Part shown: piece after piece, positions 1 to 6,992 of the stretch
Numbering within the stretch: the first letter of the stretch is position 1
How the letters are laid out: the number at the start of each line of letters is the position of its first letter
Assembly: GCA_964654945.1 (NCBI GenBank)
Contig: CAZZLN010000035.1
Coordinates: 1-20,054, forward strand
Length of the DNA stretch: 20,054 nt
Direction of reading: 5' to 3'
Origin: HGM11788 sp964654945
Lineage (GTDB): Bacteria > Bacillota > Clostridia > Lachnospirales > CAG-274
Translations under genes and position numbers: made by a program
Notes under the pieces: model-generated
The model's input: the letters and a program-made list of their open reading frames with translations, nothing else
What the model was told of the DNA's origin: nothing
The model's database searches: none

Positions 1-43
1 TATTTTTGCTGCGTCTGCTTATCAATCACCACTTTTCTGTACT

Positions 44-73
44 AAAAAAGCACCCCATTTGAGAGTGCTTTTT
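44..73 (-). terminator. Intrinsic terminator of the JAB/small-protein pair
   Basis: On the minus strand, right after the stop codon of the 51-residue gene, the arms AAAAAGCAC (65-73) and GTGCTTTTT (45-53) form a 9-bp stem with an 11-nt loop, and the T run continues to 44. This is a standard Rho-independent terminator. The plus strand also carries T residues after the stem, so it could work in both directions. Confidence 0.8.
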
Positions 74-76
74 GCT

Positions 77-232
77 TTATACTGCTGTCAATTCATTTTC
101 ACGTCTAAGACGTTCCCTCTCTTTTTCAATCTCTGCCTCTTTTCTTTCGATGAATAAATCCAACTCTTCATCTGTCATAGCCATAATCTCGTCAGAAATA
201 ATTAATCTATCGTCTTCATGGTAATTCTTCAT
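77..232 (-). CDS. Small charged coiled-coil protein, 51 aa, unknown function
   Basis: This short reading frame encodes 51 residues from ATG (232-230) to TAA (79-77). Its start overlaps the stop of the upstream JAB gene as ATGA, and a strong GAGGAGG site (240-246 on this strand) lies within the end of that gene, so translational coupling is likely. The protein begins MKNYHEDDRLIISDEIMAMT. After a short N-terminal part it becomes a run of alternating acidic and basic residues (about 20-48), as in a single amphipathic helix or coiled coil. There is no Cys, no signal peptide and no membrane segment. I do not recognise the family. From its position after a phage MuF/JAB-type protein it may be a small phage structural or accessory protein, or a partner of the JAB domain. 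That is inference. The coding call itself rests on the overlap, the ribosome site and the terminator directly behind it. Confidence 0.72.
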   Translation of the reverse strand: MKNYHEDDRLIISDEIMAMTDEELDLFIERKEAEIEKERERLRRENELTAV

Positions 233-801
233 AACACTACCTCCTCAAAATTAATTTGATATAATTCTTTCAACCTTTCCAGAGCTTTCAATTGAGCCTC
301 GTATTCCGAAATATTTTGTTTTAAATTCTTCCTTACATATGCCTCGTATAATTTAATATCTATTTCTTGATTTGCAGAATACTTAAATATTTTTCCATCA
401 TGGCATATAACCACAGAAACGAAATAGTCATTTCTAAAAGCAGAATTAAAATCTGCTACACTTGGCGGCATACTTTGAGGGTGTGAATGAATTGTAACAA
501 GATTCGTCTTGCCATATATTGCTTTTTTTACTGCATTTGAATAAATTATTTCACTCTCAGTCTTGCTATCAACAACACTTGCAACAATTTTCCCCGTATC
601 ACCGTCAATCCAATGCATATCCTCAAACAAGGTACCGCTCCTATGCTCAAGCATTTCCTTTGCCTTTACATATAATACCCTGTTGACATCCTTATTATCC
701 GTAATTTTGTCAAATTTATTGCGATATTCTCCACTGTTAATATATGTACTGTTTACAGTTGTATTTTTGTTGCGTCCGTATCTTTGGTATTCTAATGGCA
801 T
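229..801 (-). CDS. JAB/JAMM-like domain protein, C-terminal part of a phage MuF-type head protein
   Basis: The protein is 190 residues from the ATG at 801, chosen because AAAGGAG lies about 6 bases before it. A longer reading from ATG 876 (215 residues) has no comparable ribosome site. The middle holds a JAMM-like metal-binding signature, HSHPQSMPPSVAD, with H105, H107, S114 and D117 counted from ATG 801. The spacing between the second His and the Ser is six residues, against seven in the classical H-x-H-x7-S-x2-D. Upstream glutamates (residues 49-60 and 82-84) could supply the catalytic acid, but I cannot say which does. The segment MLEHRSGTLFEDMHWIDGDTG before it and VICHDGKIF after it resemble, from memory, JAB domains fused to the C-terminus of MuF/SPP1 gp7 head-morphogenesis proteins of Firmicutes phages. 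The upstream in-frame codons read like the end of a MuF domain, so this is probably a truncated phage gene that still has its own start. Substrate and activity are unknown. It is translationally coupled to the 51-residue gene behind it. Confidence 0.75.
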   Translation of the reverse strand: MPLEYQRYGRNKNTTVNSTYINSGEYRNKFDKITDNKDVNRVLYVKAKEMLEHRSGTLFEDMHWIDGDTGKIVASVVDSKTESEIIYSNAVKKAIYGKTNLVTIHSHPQSMPPSVADFNSAFRNDYFVSVVICHDGKIFKYSANQEIDIKLYEAYVRKNLKQNISEYEAQLKALERLKELYQINFEEVVL

Positions 802-927
802 AATATTCTCCTTTGATTTTATTATACCACTTTCCTCCGACTTTGCAACACCTTTTAATTCATAATAGCAATCCATTTCTGCTCCGGTGCATATCCGGGC
901 TGTTTCTGTTCTAATAGTATGTAAGTT
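802..927 (-). pseudogene. Truncated MuF-domain tail upstream of the JAB gene
   Basis: The JAB reading frame stays open upstream to a TAA at 930-928. The 17 codons before ATG 876 read NLHTIRTETARICTGAE and continue as MDCYYELKGVAKSEES. The pattern R-T-E-x-A-R followed by a conserved A, Y and G-V-x-K is what I recall from the C-terminal end of MuF/SPP1 gp7 minor head proteins. The remainder of such a protein (several hundred residues) is absent: the P-type ATPase gene ends 39 bases away at 970. I infer a deletion that left only the phage gene's 3' end. Recognition is from memory of the family and not from a search. Confidence 0.45.
821..848 (-). promoter_or_regulatory. Sigma-A-like promoter for the JAB gene
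   Basis: On the minus strand TTGCAA (848-843) and TATAAT (826-821) are separated by 16 bases, and TGG just before the -10 makes it an extended -10. Transcription would begin about 14 bases before ATG 801, just ahead of its AAAGGAG site. It lies inside the old MuF coding sequence, so it may be fortuitous, but it supports the start at 801. Confidence 0.5.
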
Positions 928-969
928 TTAATCTAAAACTAAGACCAGCCATTTTTAGCCTTACAGTTC

Positions 970-3480
970 TTATTTTATGCACCTTTTTTCAGTTTCAACC
1001 AAAATTAAAGGTACAATGCTAAGGGCAATAACTACAAGCCACTGATTCCATTGAAGCATAACCGTTCCAAAAACTTTGCAAAGAGGCGTTACAACAACAA
1101 GTACCTGTAAAATTACACCAATAATAAATGCACCTATTAAATACATATTTTCAAATAAATCCACATATAACAGTGATTTTTCACTTTTCATATTAAAGGC
1201 ATGAACAAGCTGAGATATACTAAGCACTGAAAAAGCCATTGTTCTGCCAATTTTAATGTCCTGAAAAATAACCTTTCCAAAAGCAAAAGCTACAAGTGCA
1301 AGCATACCAATCACAGCTCCCTCAAGGGCTATTTTTATTTTATTTGACTTATTCAAAAAGCTTTTGTCTGAGCTACTGCTCTCCATTATTTCCTCATCAC
1401 AGTTATCAAGTCCCAGAGCAATTGCAGGAAAGCTGTCTGTCACAAGATTTACCCATAAAAGCTGAACAGGAAGTAAAGGCGGTGCAAATCCCATTAAAAC
1501 TGCTGCAAATATAGAAACTATTTCACCAATATTCGATGATAACAGAAAGTGAATTGATTTTTTAATATTTTCAAATATTATTCTGCCCTGTTTTATTGCA
1601 GCAACAATAGTGTTAAAATTGTCATCAGCAAGTACAATATCAGCAGCCTCTCTTGCAACATCTGTGCCGCATCCGCCCATTGCACAGCCAATATCAGCCT
1701 TTTTAAGAGCAGGTGCATCATTTATTCCGTCACCTGTCATAGCCACAACTTCACCCTTTTCTTTAAGTGCCTCAACAATTTTAAGCTTATGTCTTGGACT
1801 TACTCTTGCATATATGTTTATATTTTCAACAGCATCAATAAATTCGCTATATGTCATAGAGTCAATGTCCATACCTGTTACAACCTTTGATTTTATACCA
1901 ATTTTTTCACCTATTGCACAGGCTGTCACAGGATTATCTCCTGTAATCATTATAGTTCGAATACCGGCTTTTTTACATATTTTGATTGATTTGGCAACTC
2001 CCTCTCTCGGACTGTCCTCCATAGCAATAAGTCCTAAAAATTTCATATCCCTTTCATTTTTAATTATTTCTGAACCAAACCTCACTGCGAGTGCAAGAAC
2101 TCTCAAGCCTTTTTCTGCAAATTCTTCATTTTTAGCAAGTATTTCTCCTTTGTTTGCATTTTTACAGCATTTAAGCACATTTTCACAAGCACCTTTTGTA
2201 ATTGCAATATAATCGTATTCTGATGATTTGCTGCCGTTTTTAAAAATATGTACTGTAGTCATCATTTTTCTTGCTGATGAAAAAGGAATTTCAAAAACTC
2301 TTGGCATATTATTTTCAAGTATTGTTTTATCATATCCGTCTTTTTTGGCAGCTTTGACTATTGCAAGCTCTGTAGCTTCACCCTTTTCACTGTCAGCATC
2401 GCAACATAAGCAGGCATATTTAAGAATATCATTATCTCCGTAAATATCAACGACCTTCATTTTATTTTCAGTCAAGGTACCTGTTTTATCTGTGCATATA
2501 ACTGTGGTATTTCCAAGAGCCTCAACTGATGGCAACGATTTTACAATGGCATTTTTATTTGCCATTTTGCTTACGCCTATTGCAAGCACAACAGTCACTA
2601 CTGCCGGAAGTCCTTCAGGTATGGCTGCGACTGCAAGGCTTACAGCCTCCATAAACATACCAAATACCGGCATATTTCTTACTATACCAATAATAAAAAT
2701 TACAGCACATATCAGTATTGCTCCCATACCAAGTATTTTCCCCAGATCAGATAATTTACTCTGTAATGGCGTTTCACCGGTTTCAGTATTTTTAAGCATA
2801 TGGGCAATATCTCCCATTTCAGTATTTCGACCTGTTGCAGCAACAACAGCTTTTGCTCTGCCCTGTACAATATCTGTCCCCATATAAAGCATATTTTTTC
2901 TTTCTGCAAGAGAATACTCACCATATAACACTTCTTCAGATTTTTCTATACTACCTGATTCACCTGTAAGCGCACTTTCATCAGTCATAAGTGCTGCACT
3001 TTCAATTATTCGGCAATCAGCAGGCACTTTGTTTCCCCTTTGGAGCATAATAACATCTCCGGGAATTAAATTTTCAGAAACAATACTCTTTATTTCACCA
3101 TTTCTTATAACCTCCGTATAAGGCTTTGTAAGGCTTTTAAGAGCCTCCAGAGCTTTATCTGCTCTGCTCTCCTGTATCATTCCCATAACAGCATTAAAAA
3201 CAACTATTAATATTATTATAATGCTGTCTGTAAAATTTCTTCCTCCGCTGTAAATTTCCGCAGCAGCACTGACTGCTGATGCAATTATAAGTACGATTAC
3301 CATAAAATCCTTAAACTGATTTAAAAACCTTATAAAAATATTTGTACTTTTTTTATGGTATAATGTATTTTTACCATATTCATTAAGCCTTTTTTCCGCC
3401 TCCTCATCTGTCAGTCCATTATTCACTGACGTGGACAAGTCTGATATTACTTCTCTTATATCATTATTATAATAGTTCAT
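970..3480 (-). CDS. Calcium-translocating P-type ATPase, SERCA type
   Basis: This is an 836-residue P2A-type ATPase that pumps Ca2+ out of the cytosol at the cost of ATP. The domain order is complete: N-terminal cation-ATPase domain (about 1-70), actuator domain with TGES (172-175), M4 motif PEGL (288-291), phosphorylation site DKTGTLT with Asp331, nucleotide-binding domain (about 345-500), TGDNP (513-517), hinge TGDGINDAP (582-590), and a C-terminal membrane domain with further helices. The side chains that bind Ca2+ in SERCA have counterparts: Glu289 in M4, Asn650 and Glu653 in M5 (NIGE), and Asn678, Thr681 and Asp682 in M6 (NLVTD). This favours Ca2+ over heavy metals or K+. The start ATG at 3480 has AGGAGG about 8 bases upstream. 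It is divergent from the YtaF-like gene, and no convincing promoter or terminator was found for it. The family includes Bacillus YloB-type pumps. Length is normal and no key motif is missing. Confidence 0.95.
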   Translation of the reverse strand: MNYYNNDIREVISDLSTSVNNGLTDEEAEKRLNEYGKNTLYHKKSTNIFIRFLNQFKDFMVIVLIIASAVSAAAEIYSGGRNFTDSIIIILIVVFNAVMGMIQESRADKALEALKSLTKPYTEVIRNGEIKSIVSENLIPGDVIMLQRGNKVPADCRIIESAALMTDESALTGESGSIEKSEEVLYGEYSLAERKNMLYMGTDIVQGRAKAVVAATGRNTEMGDIAHMLKNTETGETPLQSKLSDLGKILGMGAILICAVIFIIGIVRNMPVFGMFMEAVSLAVAAIPEGLPAVVTVVLAIGVSKMANKNAIVKSLPSVEALGNTTVICTDKTGTLTENKMKVVDIYGDNDILKYACLCCDADSEKGEATELAIVKAAKKDGYDKTILENNMPRVFEIPFSSARKMMTTVHIFKNGSKSSEYDYIAITKGACENVLKCCKNANKGEILAKNEEFAEKGLRVLALAVRFGSEIIKNERDMKFLGLIAMEDSPREGVAKSIKICKKAGIRTIMITGDNPVTACAIGEKIGIKSKVVTGMDIDSMTYSEFIDAVENINIYARVSPRHKLKIVEALKEKGEVVAMTGDGINDAPALKKADIGCAMGGCGTDVAREAADIVLADDNFNTIVAAIKQGRIIFENIKKSIHFLLSSNIGEIVSIFAAVLMGFAPPLLPVQLLWVNLVTDSFPAIALGLDNCDEEIMESSSSDKSFLNKSNKIKIALEGAVIGMLALVAFAFGKVIFQDIKIGRTMAFSVLSISQLVHAFNMKSEKSLLYVDLFENMYLIGAFIIGVILQVLVVVTPLCKVFGTVMLQWNQWLVVIALSIVPLILVETEKRCIK

Positions 3481-3582
3481 ATTTTAATCCTCCTTTTATA
3501 TAAATGTATTTGTACAGGCTCAAATTTATTACCGAAGAATAGTATAAATTAAAAAATATTCTATTTCTAAATTGAGGTATAT

Positions 3583-4149
3583 ATGCTAATTTTAATTCTT
3601 CTTGCTCTTATTGCATCTGCTGATGCATTTTTATTTGGAATATCCTTTGGCTTAAAAAAAATAAGGATTACATTTATTTCCCTTGTAATGATTACAATAA
3701 CAGGAATAATAATATTATTGCTTTCAGCATTTGCGGGAAATTTTATTTCAGGATATATTTCCTGCGGCGAGCTTATTGGCTCATTTGTATTAATAGGTAT
3801 CGGTATGTGGCTTTGCTCCGACACAGAAAATTCCACCAAAAATATATTAGAACATCCTGAAAAAGCAGATATAAATAAATCCAAAATAATTGAACCTAAA
3901 GAGGCAGTAGTAATAGGTTTTGTATTAAGCATTGATTCTGCTGCAATAGTTATAGGCTCATCAATAACAGACAAAAATATAATACTTCTTCCTATATTTA
4001 TATTAATATTTCAGATTATATTTATTTGCATTGGAATATTTATAGGGGACAAAGGAATAAAAAATATTCCTGACAGACTTATCACCCTTATATCCGGATT
4101 TTTTATAGTAATGATAGGATTATATAAATTAAGTTTATATTTTTATTGA
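3583..4149 (+). CDS. YtaF/MntP-like membrane protein
   Basis: The protein has 188 residues with six predicted membrane helices (about 1-19, 29-51, 62-79, 107-127, 133-153, 165-187) arranged as two related halves. Each half has an Asp in a first helix, SADAF (Asp14) and SIDSA (Asp118), matching the internal repeat of the MntP/YtaF family of cation-efflux-like proteins. The start of the protein, with ISFGLKKIRI after the first helix, is closer to the sporulation membrane protein YtaF than to the Mn2+ exporter MntP, by memory of those families. The linker at residues 80-106 is charged and faces one side of the membrane. GAGGT lies 5 bases before the ATG. The gene stops 48 bases before ftsQ with no terminator between, so the two may be cotranscribed. 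The transported ion, if any, cannot be told from sequence. Confidence 0.8.
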   Translation: MLILILLALIASADAFLFGISFGLKKIRITFISLVMITITGIIILLLSAFAGNFISGYISCGELIGSFVLIGIGMWLCSDTENSTKNILEHPEKADINKSKIIEPKEAVVIGFVLSIDSAAIVIGSSITDKNIILLPIFILIFQIIFICIGIFIGDKGIKNIPDRLITLISGFFIVMIGLYKLSLYFY

Positions 4150-4156
4150 CATTATT

Positions 4157-4187
4157 CCCCTAAAATATTATTATTAATAAATAGGGG
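4157..4187 (+). promoter_or_regulatory. Hairpin next to the ftsQ ribosome binding site
   Basis: CCCCTA (4157-4162) pairs with TAGGGG (4182-4187), and inside it TATTA pairs with TAATA around a TTAT loop. The right arm runs directly into the ftsQ ribosome site GGGGAGG (4184-4190), so folding would occlude part of it. There is no T run after it, so it is unlikely to be a terminator. Confidence 0.45.
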
Positions 4188-4197
4188 AGGTATTCCA

Positions 4198-4905
4198 ATG
4201 AGCAAAACATTTATTAAAATATTTGCAGTAATGGCAATATTTGTTATAATATGGGCTGTGTTCTTTAAATCACCGTATTTTGAGATAAATTCAATACAAA
4301 TAAACGGACTTGATAACCTTACAGAGGAACAGGTTAAGGGTATGCTTACCACTAATGAGGGGAATAATATATTCAGTTTCAGTGCATCTAAGTGTGAAAA
4401 AAATATTTTAAAAAGTCATTATGTTGAAAGTGTAAATATTTCAAGAGATTTGCCTCACACAATTATTATAGACTTAAATGAATATAAGCTTAGAGGCTAT
4501 GTACCTTATATGGGAAGCTACCTATATATTAATGAAAACGGGCTAATTCTTGATATTCAAAAAAACATAACCAAACAGCTTCCTGTTATAGAAGGTCTGA
4601 ACTTTGACAATTTTACAGCAGGAGAGGTATTAAATGTTGATAATCCAAATGCTTTTTCAACTATGGTAGAGCTTTCAAAGCTTTTTGATAAATATCAGCT
4701 TTTAACAGATATAATAAGAGTAGATGTTACAAATATAAATGACATCCATCTTTATGTTAATAATGTTGATGTTGAATTTGGTAATATGGACAATGCCAAC
4801 AGAAAAATACTGATGCTTATCGAAGTGTTAAAACAGCTTGACACAAACTATGCCGGTGTTCTTAATTTAACAGGTGATAATGCGACATTTGAGTATTTAA
4901 CATAA
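4198..4905 (+). CDS. ftsQ: Cell division protein FtsQ/DivIB
   Basis: This is a 235-residue bitopic membrane protein. A short cytoplasmic tail (1-4) and one helix (about 5-23) lead into an extracytoplasmic POTRA domain (about 28-97, from YFEINSIQINGLDNLTEEQV to the IDLNEYKLRGYV junction) and then the beta domain (about 98-225) with the typical ENGLILDI turn. FtsQ/DivIB links the FtsL-FtsB pair to the septal peptidoglycan synthases at the divisome. The C-terminal tail is short. The start is the ATG behind GGGGAGG. It is followed at 140 bases by ftsZ, which has its own promoters. Clostridial divisome loci often keep ftsQ close to ftsZ, and the protein is of usual length. The identification is firm from topology, POTRA pattern and neighbour. 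Confidence 0.92.
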   Translation: MSKTFIKIFAVMAIFVIIWAVFFKSPYFEINSIQINGLDNLTEEQVKGMLTTNEGNNIFSFSASKCEKNILKSHYVESVNISRDLPHTIIIDLNEYKLRGYVPYMGSYLYINENGLILDIQKNITKQLPVIEGLNFDNFTAGEVLNVDNPNAFSTMVELSKLFDKYQLLTDIIRVDVTNINDIHLYVNNVDVEFGNMDNANRKILMLIEVLKQLDTNYAGVLNLTGDNATFEYLT

Positions 4906-4943
4906 TTATTTTTTAATAATAATAAAAAATTTGTAATTTATAC

Positions 4944-4972
4944 TTGCAAAATAAACAAAAACAAGATACAAT
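4944..4972 (+). promoter_or_regulatory. Sigma-A promoter P1 of ftsZ
   Basis: TTGCAA (4944-4949), 17 bases, TACAAT (4967-4972). Transcription would start near 4979, giving a leader of about 67 nt before the GTG of ftsZ. Confidence 0.7.
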
Positions 4973-4987
4973 GTAAAGTAGAATGAT

Positions 4988-5016
4988 TTGTTATGGAATA
5001 ATTTATTTTATATAAA
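4988..5016 (+). promoter_or_regulatory. Sigma-A promoter P2 of ftsZ
   Basis: TTGTTA (4988-4993), 17 bases, TATAAA (5011-5016). The start would be near 5023, about 23 nt before the GTG. Two promoters in tandem fit the strong, often multi-promoter expression known for ftsZ in other bacteria. Confidence 0.6.
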
Positions 5017-5045
5017 TTTGTTATCTACATAGGGAGGAATTTATT

Positions 5046-6206
5046 GTGATTGAAGTAGTAAACAACAATTCAGCTTCTGTTGCTGAAGCAACAAATGATG
5101 TGGCAAAAATTGTGGTACTTGGTGTAGGCGGAGGCGGATGCAATGCCGTAAACAGAATGATTTCATCAAACACTAATTTTATAGATTTTATAGCTGTAAA
5201 TACAGACAGTACTGCTCTTGCGACTTCTTCTGCAAGAAGGCAGATTAAAATCGGTGCAAAGCTCACTAAGGGGCTTGGTGCAGGCGGCAGACCTGAGGTT
5301 GGTGCAAAGGCTGCTGAAGAAAGTCAGAATGAAATTGCAGCTGCTCTTGAAGGTGTTGATATGGCATTTATTACTGCCGGAATGGGCGGCGGTACAGGAA
5401 CAGGAGCTGCTCCTATTGTAGCTAAAATTGCAAAGGAAATGGGTATTCTTACTGTTGCAGTAGTTACAAAGCCTTTCAAATTTGAAGGTCCTAAGAGAAT
5501 GAGATTTGCTCTTGAGGGTATTGAAAAATTAAGAGAAAATGTTGATACACTTATTGTTATTCCTAATCAGAAGCTTATTGAAACTGCTGATAAGTCAACT
5601 ACTATGGCTGATGCATTTGATATGGCAGATAATGTGTTAAGACAGGGTGTAACAGGCATTTCAGATCTTATTACCAAGCCCGGTGAAATCAACCTTGACT
5701 TTGCCGATGTATGCACTGTTATGCGTGACCAGGGTCTTGCTCACTTTGGTATCGGTCAGGATGAAAATATTGAAGAAGCTGCTAAGAAAGCTATCAGCTC
5801 ACCGCTTCTTGAAACTTCTATTGATGGAGCTAAGAGTGTTATTGTCAACTTTACAAGCGGTCCGGATCTTAATATTCTTGAAGCAAGTGCCGCTGCTGAG
5901 CTTATTTCTGATACTCTTGACCCTAATGCTGAATTTATTTTCGGTACAGCAATTAACAATAACCTCAACGGTGAAGTTATAGTAACAGTTATTGCTACCG
6001 GTCTTATTGATTCAGAAGGAAATTCTTCTGTAAGCAAACCGCAGGTTTCAACTGTAGGAGAAGGTTCAACTCCTTTAAGTAAGCCTGCTGAAGCTAATTC
6101 ACAGCCTATTCATCAATTCAACACCAAGATATATTCTCCTGTTGATGATGATGACGATTCTGTGCCTACAGAGCTTAATATTCCAACATTTCTTCGCAGA
6201 AGATAA
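5046..6206 (+). CDS. ftsZ: Cell division GTPase FtsZ
   Basis: This is the 386-residue tubulin-like GTPase that polymerises at midcell into the Z-ring. The nucleotide-binding loop GGGGCNAV is at 28-35, the tubulin signature GMGGGTGTG at 112-120, and the T7 synergy loop NLDFADV at 216-222 with Asp218 and Asp221 for GTP hydrolysis. The globular core ends near residue 325. A variable linker rich in Ser, Pro and Asp follows, ending in four Asp in a row, and then the conserved C-terminal peptide LNIPTFLRRR (377-386) used by FtsA, SepF or EzrA-like partners. The start is GTG at 5046, 8 bases behind GGAGG. It has two likely promoters of its own and a strong terminator, so it is probably a single-gene unit. 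ftsA is not adjacent. Confidence 0.98.
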   Translation: MIEVVNNNSASVAEATNDVAKIVVLGVGGGGCNAVNRMISSNTNFIDFIAVNTDSTALATSSARRQIKIGAKLTKGLGAGGRPEVGAKAAEESQNEIAAALEGVDMAFITAGMGGGTGTGAAPIVAKIAKEMGILTVAVVTKPFKFEGPKRMRFALEGIEKLRENVDTLIVIPNQKLIETADKSTTMADAFDMADNVLRQGVTGISDLITKPGEINLDFADVCTVMRDQGLAHFGIGQDENIEEAAKKAISSPLLETSIDGAKSVIVNFTSGPDLNILEASAAAELISDTLDPNAEFIFGTAINNNLNGEVIVTVIATGLIDSEGNSSVSKPQVSTVGEGSTPLSKPAEANSQPIHQFNTKIYSPVDDDDDSVPTELNIPTFLRRR

Positions 6207-6214
6207 TAAAAATT

Positions 6215-6237
6215 AACAGGGCTGCAAGCCCTGTTTT
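6215..6237 (+). terminator. Intrinsic terminator of ftsZ
   Basis: AACAGGGCT (6215-6223) and AGCCCTGTT (6227-6235) form a perfect 9-bp stem with a GCA loop, followed by TT and then AATTTT. It lies 8 bases after the ftsZ stop. Confidence 0.9.
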
Positions 6238-6261
6238 AATTTTCAGAAAAGGAAGATATTT

Positions 6262-6927
6262 ATGCAGAGAACAAAATTATCAGACAGAGAGCTTCCAAAC
6301 TACACAAAGGGAGAAGAAATATTTAACTTCGTTTCACATATTGTAGGCGGAGCATTAAGTATAGCTGCAATGGTGTTATGCATAATTATGGCTTCACTTC
6401 ATGGTAATGTATACGGAATAGTATCATCATGTATATATGGTGCCACAATGATTGCCCTGTATACTATATCAAGCATTTATCATGCTTTAAGAAAGGGTAC
6501 TGCAAAAAAGGTATTTCAGATAATAGACCACTGCACAATTTATTTTATGATTGGCGGTTCCTATATGCCTGTTGCCCTTTGCTCTATAAGAGAACAAAAT
6601 ACTGCTGCAGGCTGGATATTATTTGGTGTTGAATGGGCATTGGTTGCACTTGCAACTACTCTCACAGCAATTGATCTTAAAAAATACAAGAATTTTTCCA
6701 TGATTTGCTACATAGGTATGGGATGGGCAGTCATATTTTCGATAAGACTTCTTTATGCCGCTATAGGAATCGAGGGTATACTTTGGTTTGTAGCAGGCGG
6801 TCTGCTATATACAATTGGTGCAGTGATTTACAGCTTTAAAAGAAAATATGCTCATTGTATTTTCCATGTTTTTGTAGTACTGGGAAGTATATCACATTTT
6901 TTTGCCATATTTTTGTACGTATTGTAA
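6262..6927 (+). CDS. Hemolysin III family (PAQR) membrane protein
   Basis: The protein has 221 residues with about seven membrane helices and the polar signature of the PAQR/hemolysin III family: EEIFNFVSHIVGG near the N-terminus, the S-x3-H of SSIYHAL (Ser70, His74), DHCTIYF (Asp89), and HCIFH in the last helices (His198, His202). In PAQR proteins the Ser, Asp and His residues bind a metal inside the membrane and are thought to support hydrolase activity. Bacterial members were named for a haemolytic effect of one Bacillus protein, but a general role is not established. The start ATG has AAGGAAG about 7 bases upstream. No promoter is visible in the 25 bases after the ftsZ terminator, so expression may come from read-through or a promoter inside ftsZ. 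The hairpin behind it can act as its terminator. Confidence 0.9.
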   Translation: MQRTKLSDRELPNYTKGEEIFNFVSHIVGGALSIAAMVLCIIMASLHGNVYGIVSSCIYGATMIALYTISSIYHALRKGTAKKVFQIIDHCTIYFMIGGSYMPVALCSIREQNTAAGWILFGVEWALVALATTLTAIDLKKYKNFSMICYIGMGWAVIFSIRLLYAAIGIEGILWFVAGGLLYTIGAVIYSFKRKYAHCIFHVFVVLGSISHFFAIFLYVL

Positions 6928-6940
6928 ATGTAGTTATAAC
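6913..6940 (+). promoter_or_regulatory. Possible dacF promoter inside the end of the PAQR gene
   Basis: TTGTAC (6913-6918), 16 bases, TATAAC (6935-6940). The start would be near 6946, inside the left arm of the hairpin that covers the dacF ribosome site. Both boxes differ from consensus, so this is tentative. Confidence 0.35.
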
Positions 6941-6992
6941 AAAAAATACCTCTATAAATCTAACTTTTACAGTTAAATGGAGGTATTTTTTT
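6941..6992 (+). terminator. Terminator-like hairpin that contains the dacF ribosome site
   Basis: AAAAAATACCTC (6941-6952) is perfectly complementary to GAGGTATTTTTT (6980-6991). Within the 27-nt loop TAACT (6961-6965) can pair with AGTTA (6971-6975). The right arm is the dacF ribosome site GGAGGT plus a run of seven T ending at the base before its ATG. The structure can therefore stop transcription coming from the PAQR gene and can also hide the ribosome site in a transcript that reads through. Confidence 0.65.

Noticed and set aside
1..43. Start of a further gene at the left edge on the minus strand
   Set aside because: A short GTG frame runs off the window but has no good ribosome site, and too little sequence is present to judge.
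924..940. AGTTTTA/TAAAACT hairpin as terminator of the ATPase gene
   Set aside because: The 7-bp stem is entirely A/T except for one pair and lacks a T run. It may only mark the junction with the phage remnant.
1610..2212. Open frame of 200 codons on the plus strand inside the Ca2+ ATPase gene
   Set aside because: It is antisense to conserved ATPase motifs, has no ribosome site and reads as a composition shadow of the real gene. The same applies to the other long antisense frames within the ATPase, gltB, ftsZ and kinase genes.
3481..3582. Promoter TTGAGC-17-TATAAA for the ATPase gene
   Set aside because: The spacing is good but the transcript would start inside the ribosome site. No other convincing promoter was found in this spacer for either divergent gene.
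4906..4936. A/T-only inverted repeat after ftsQ as terminator
   Set aside because: The TTTTTTA/TAAAAAA stem has no G-C pairs and would be expected by chance in this spacer.
6855..6992. Upstream extension of dacF to a start at 6855
   Set aside because: The 46 extra codons overlap the PAQR gene, and the signal peptide and ribosome site both place the start at 6993.
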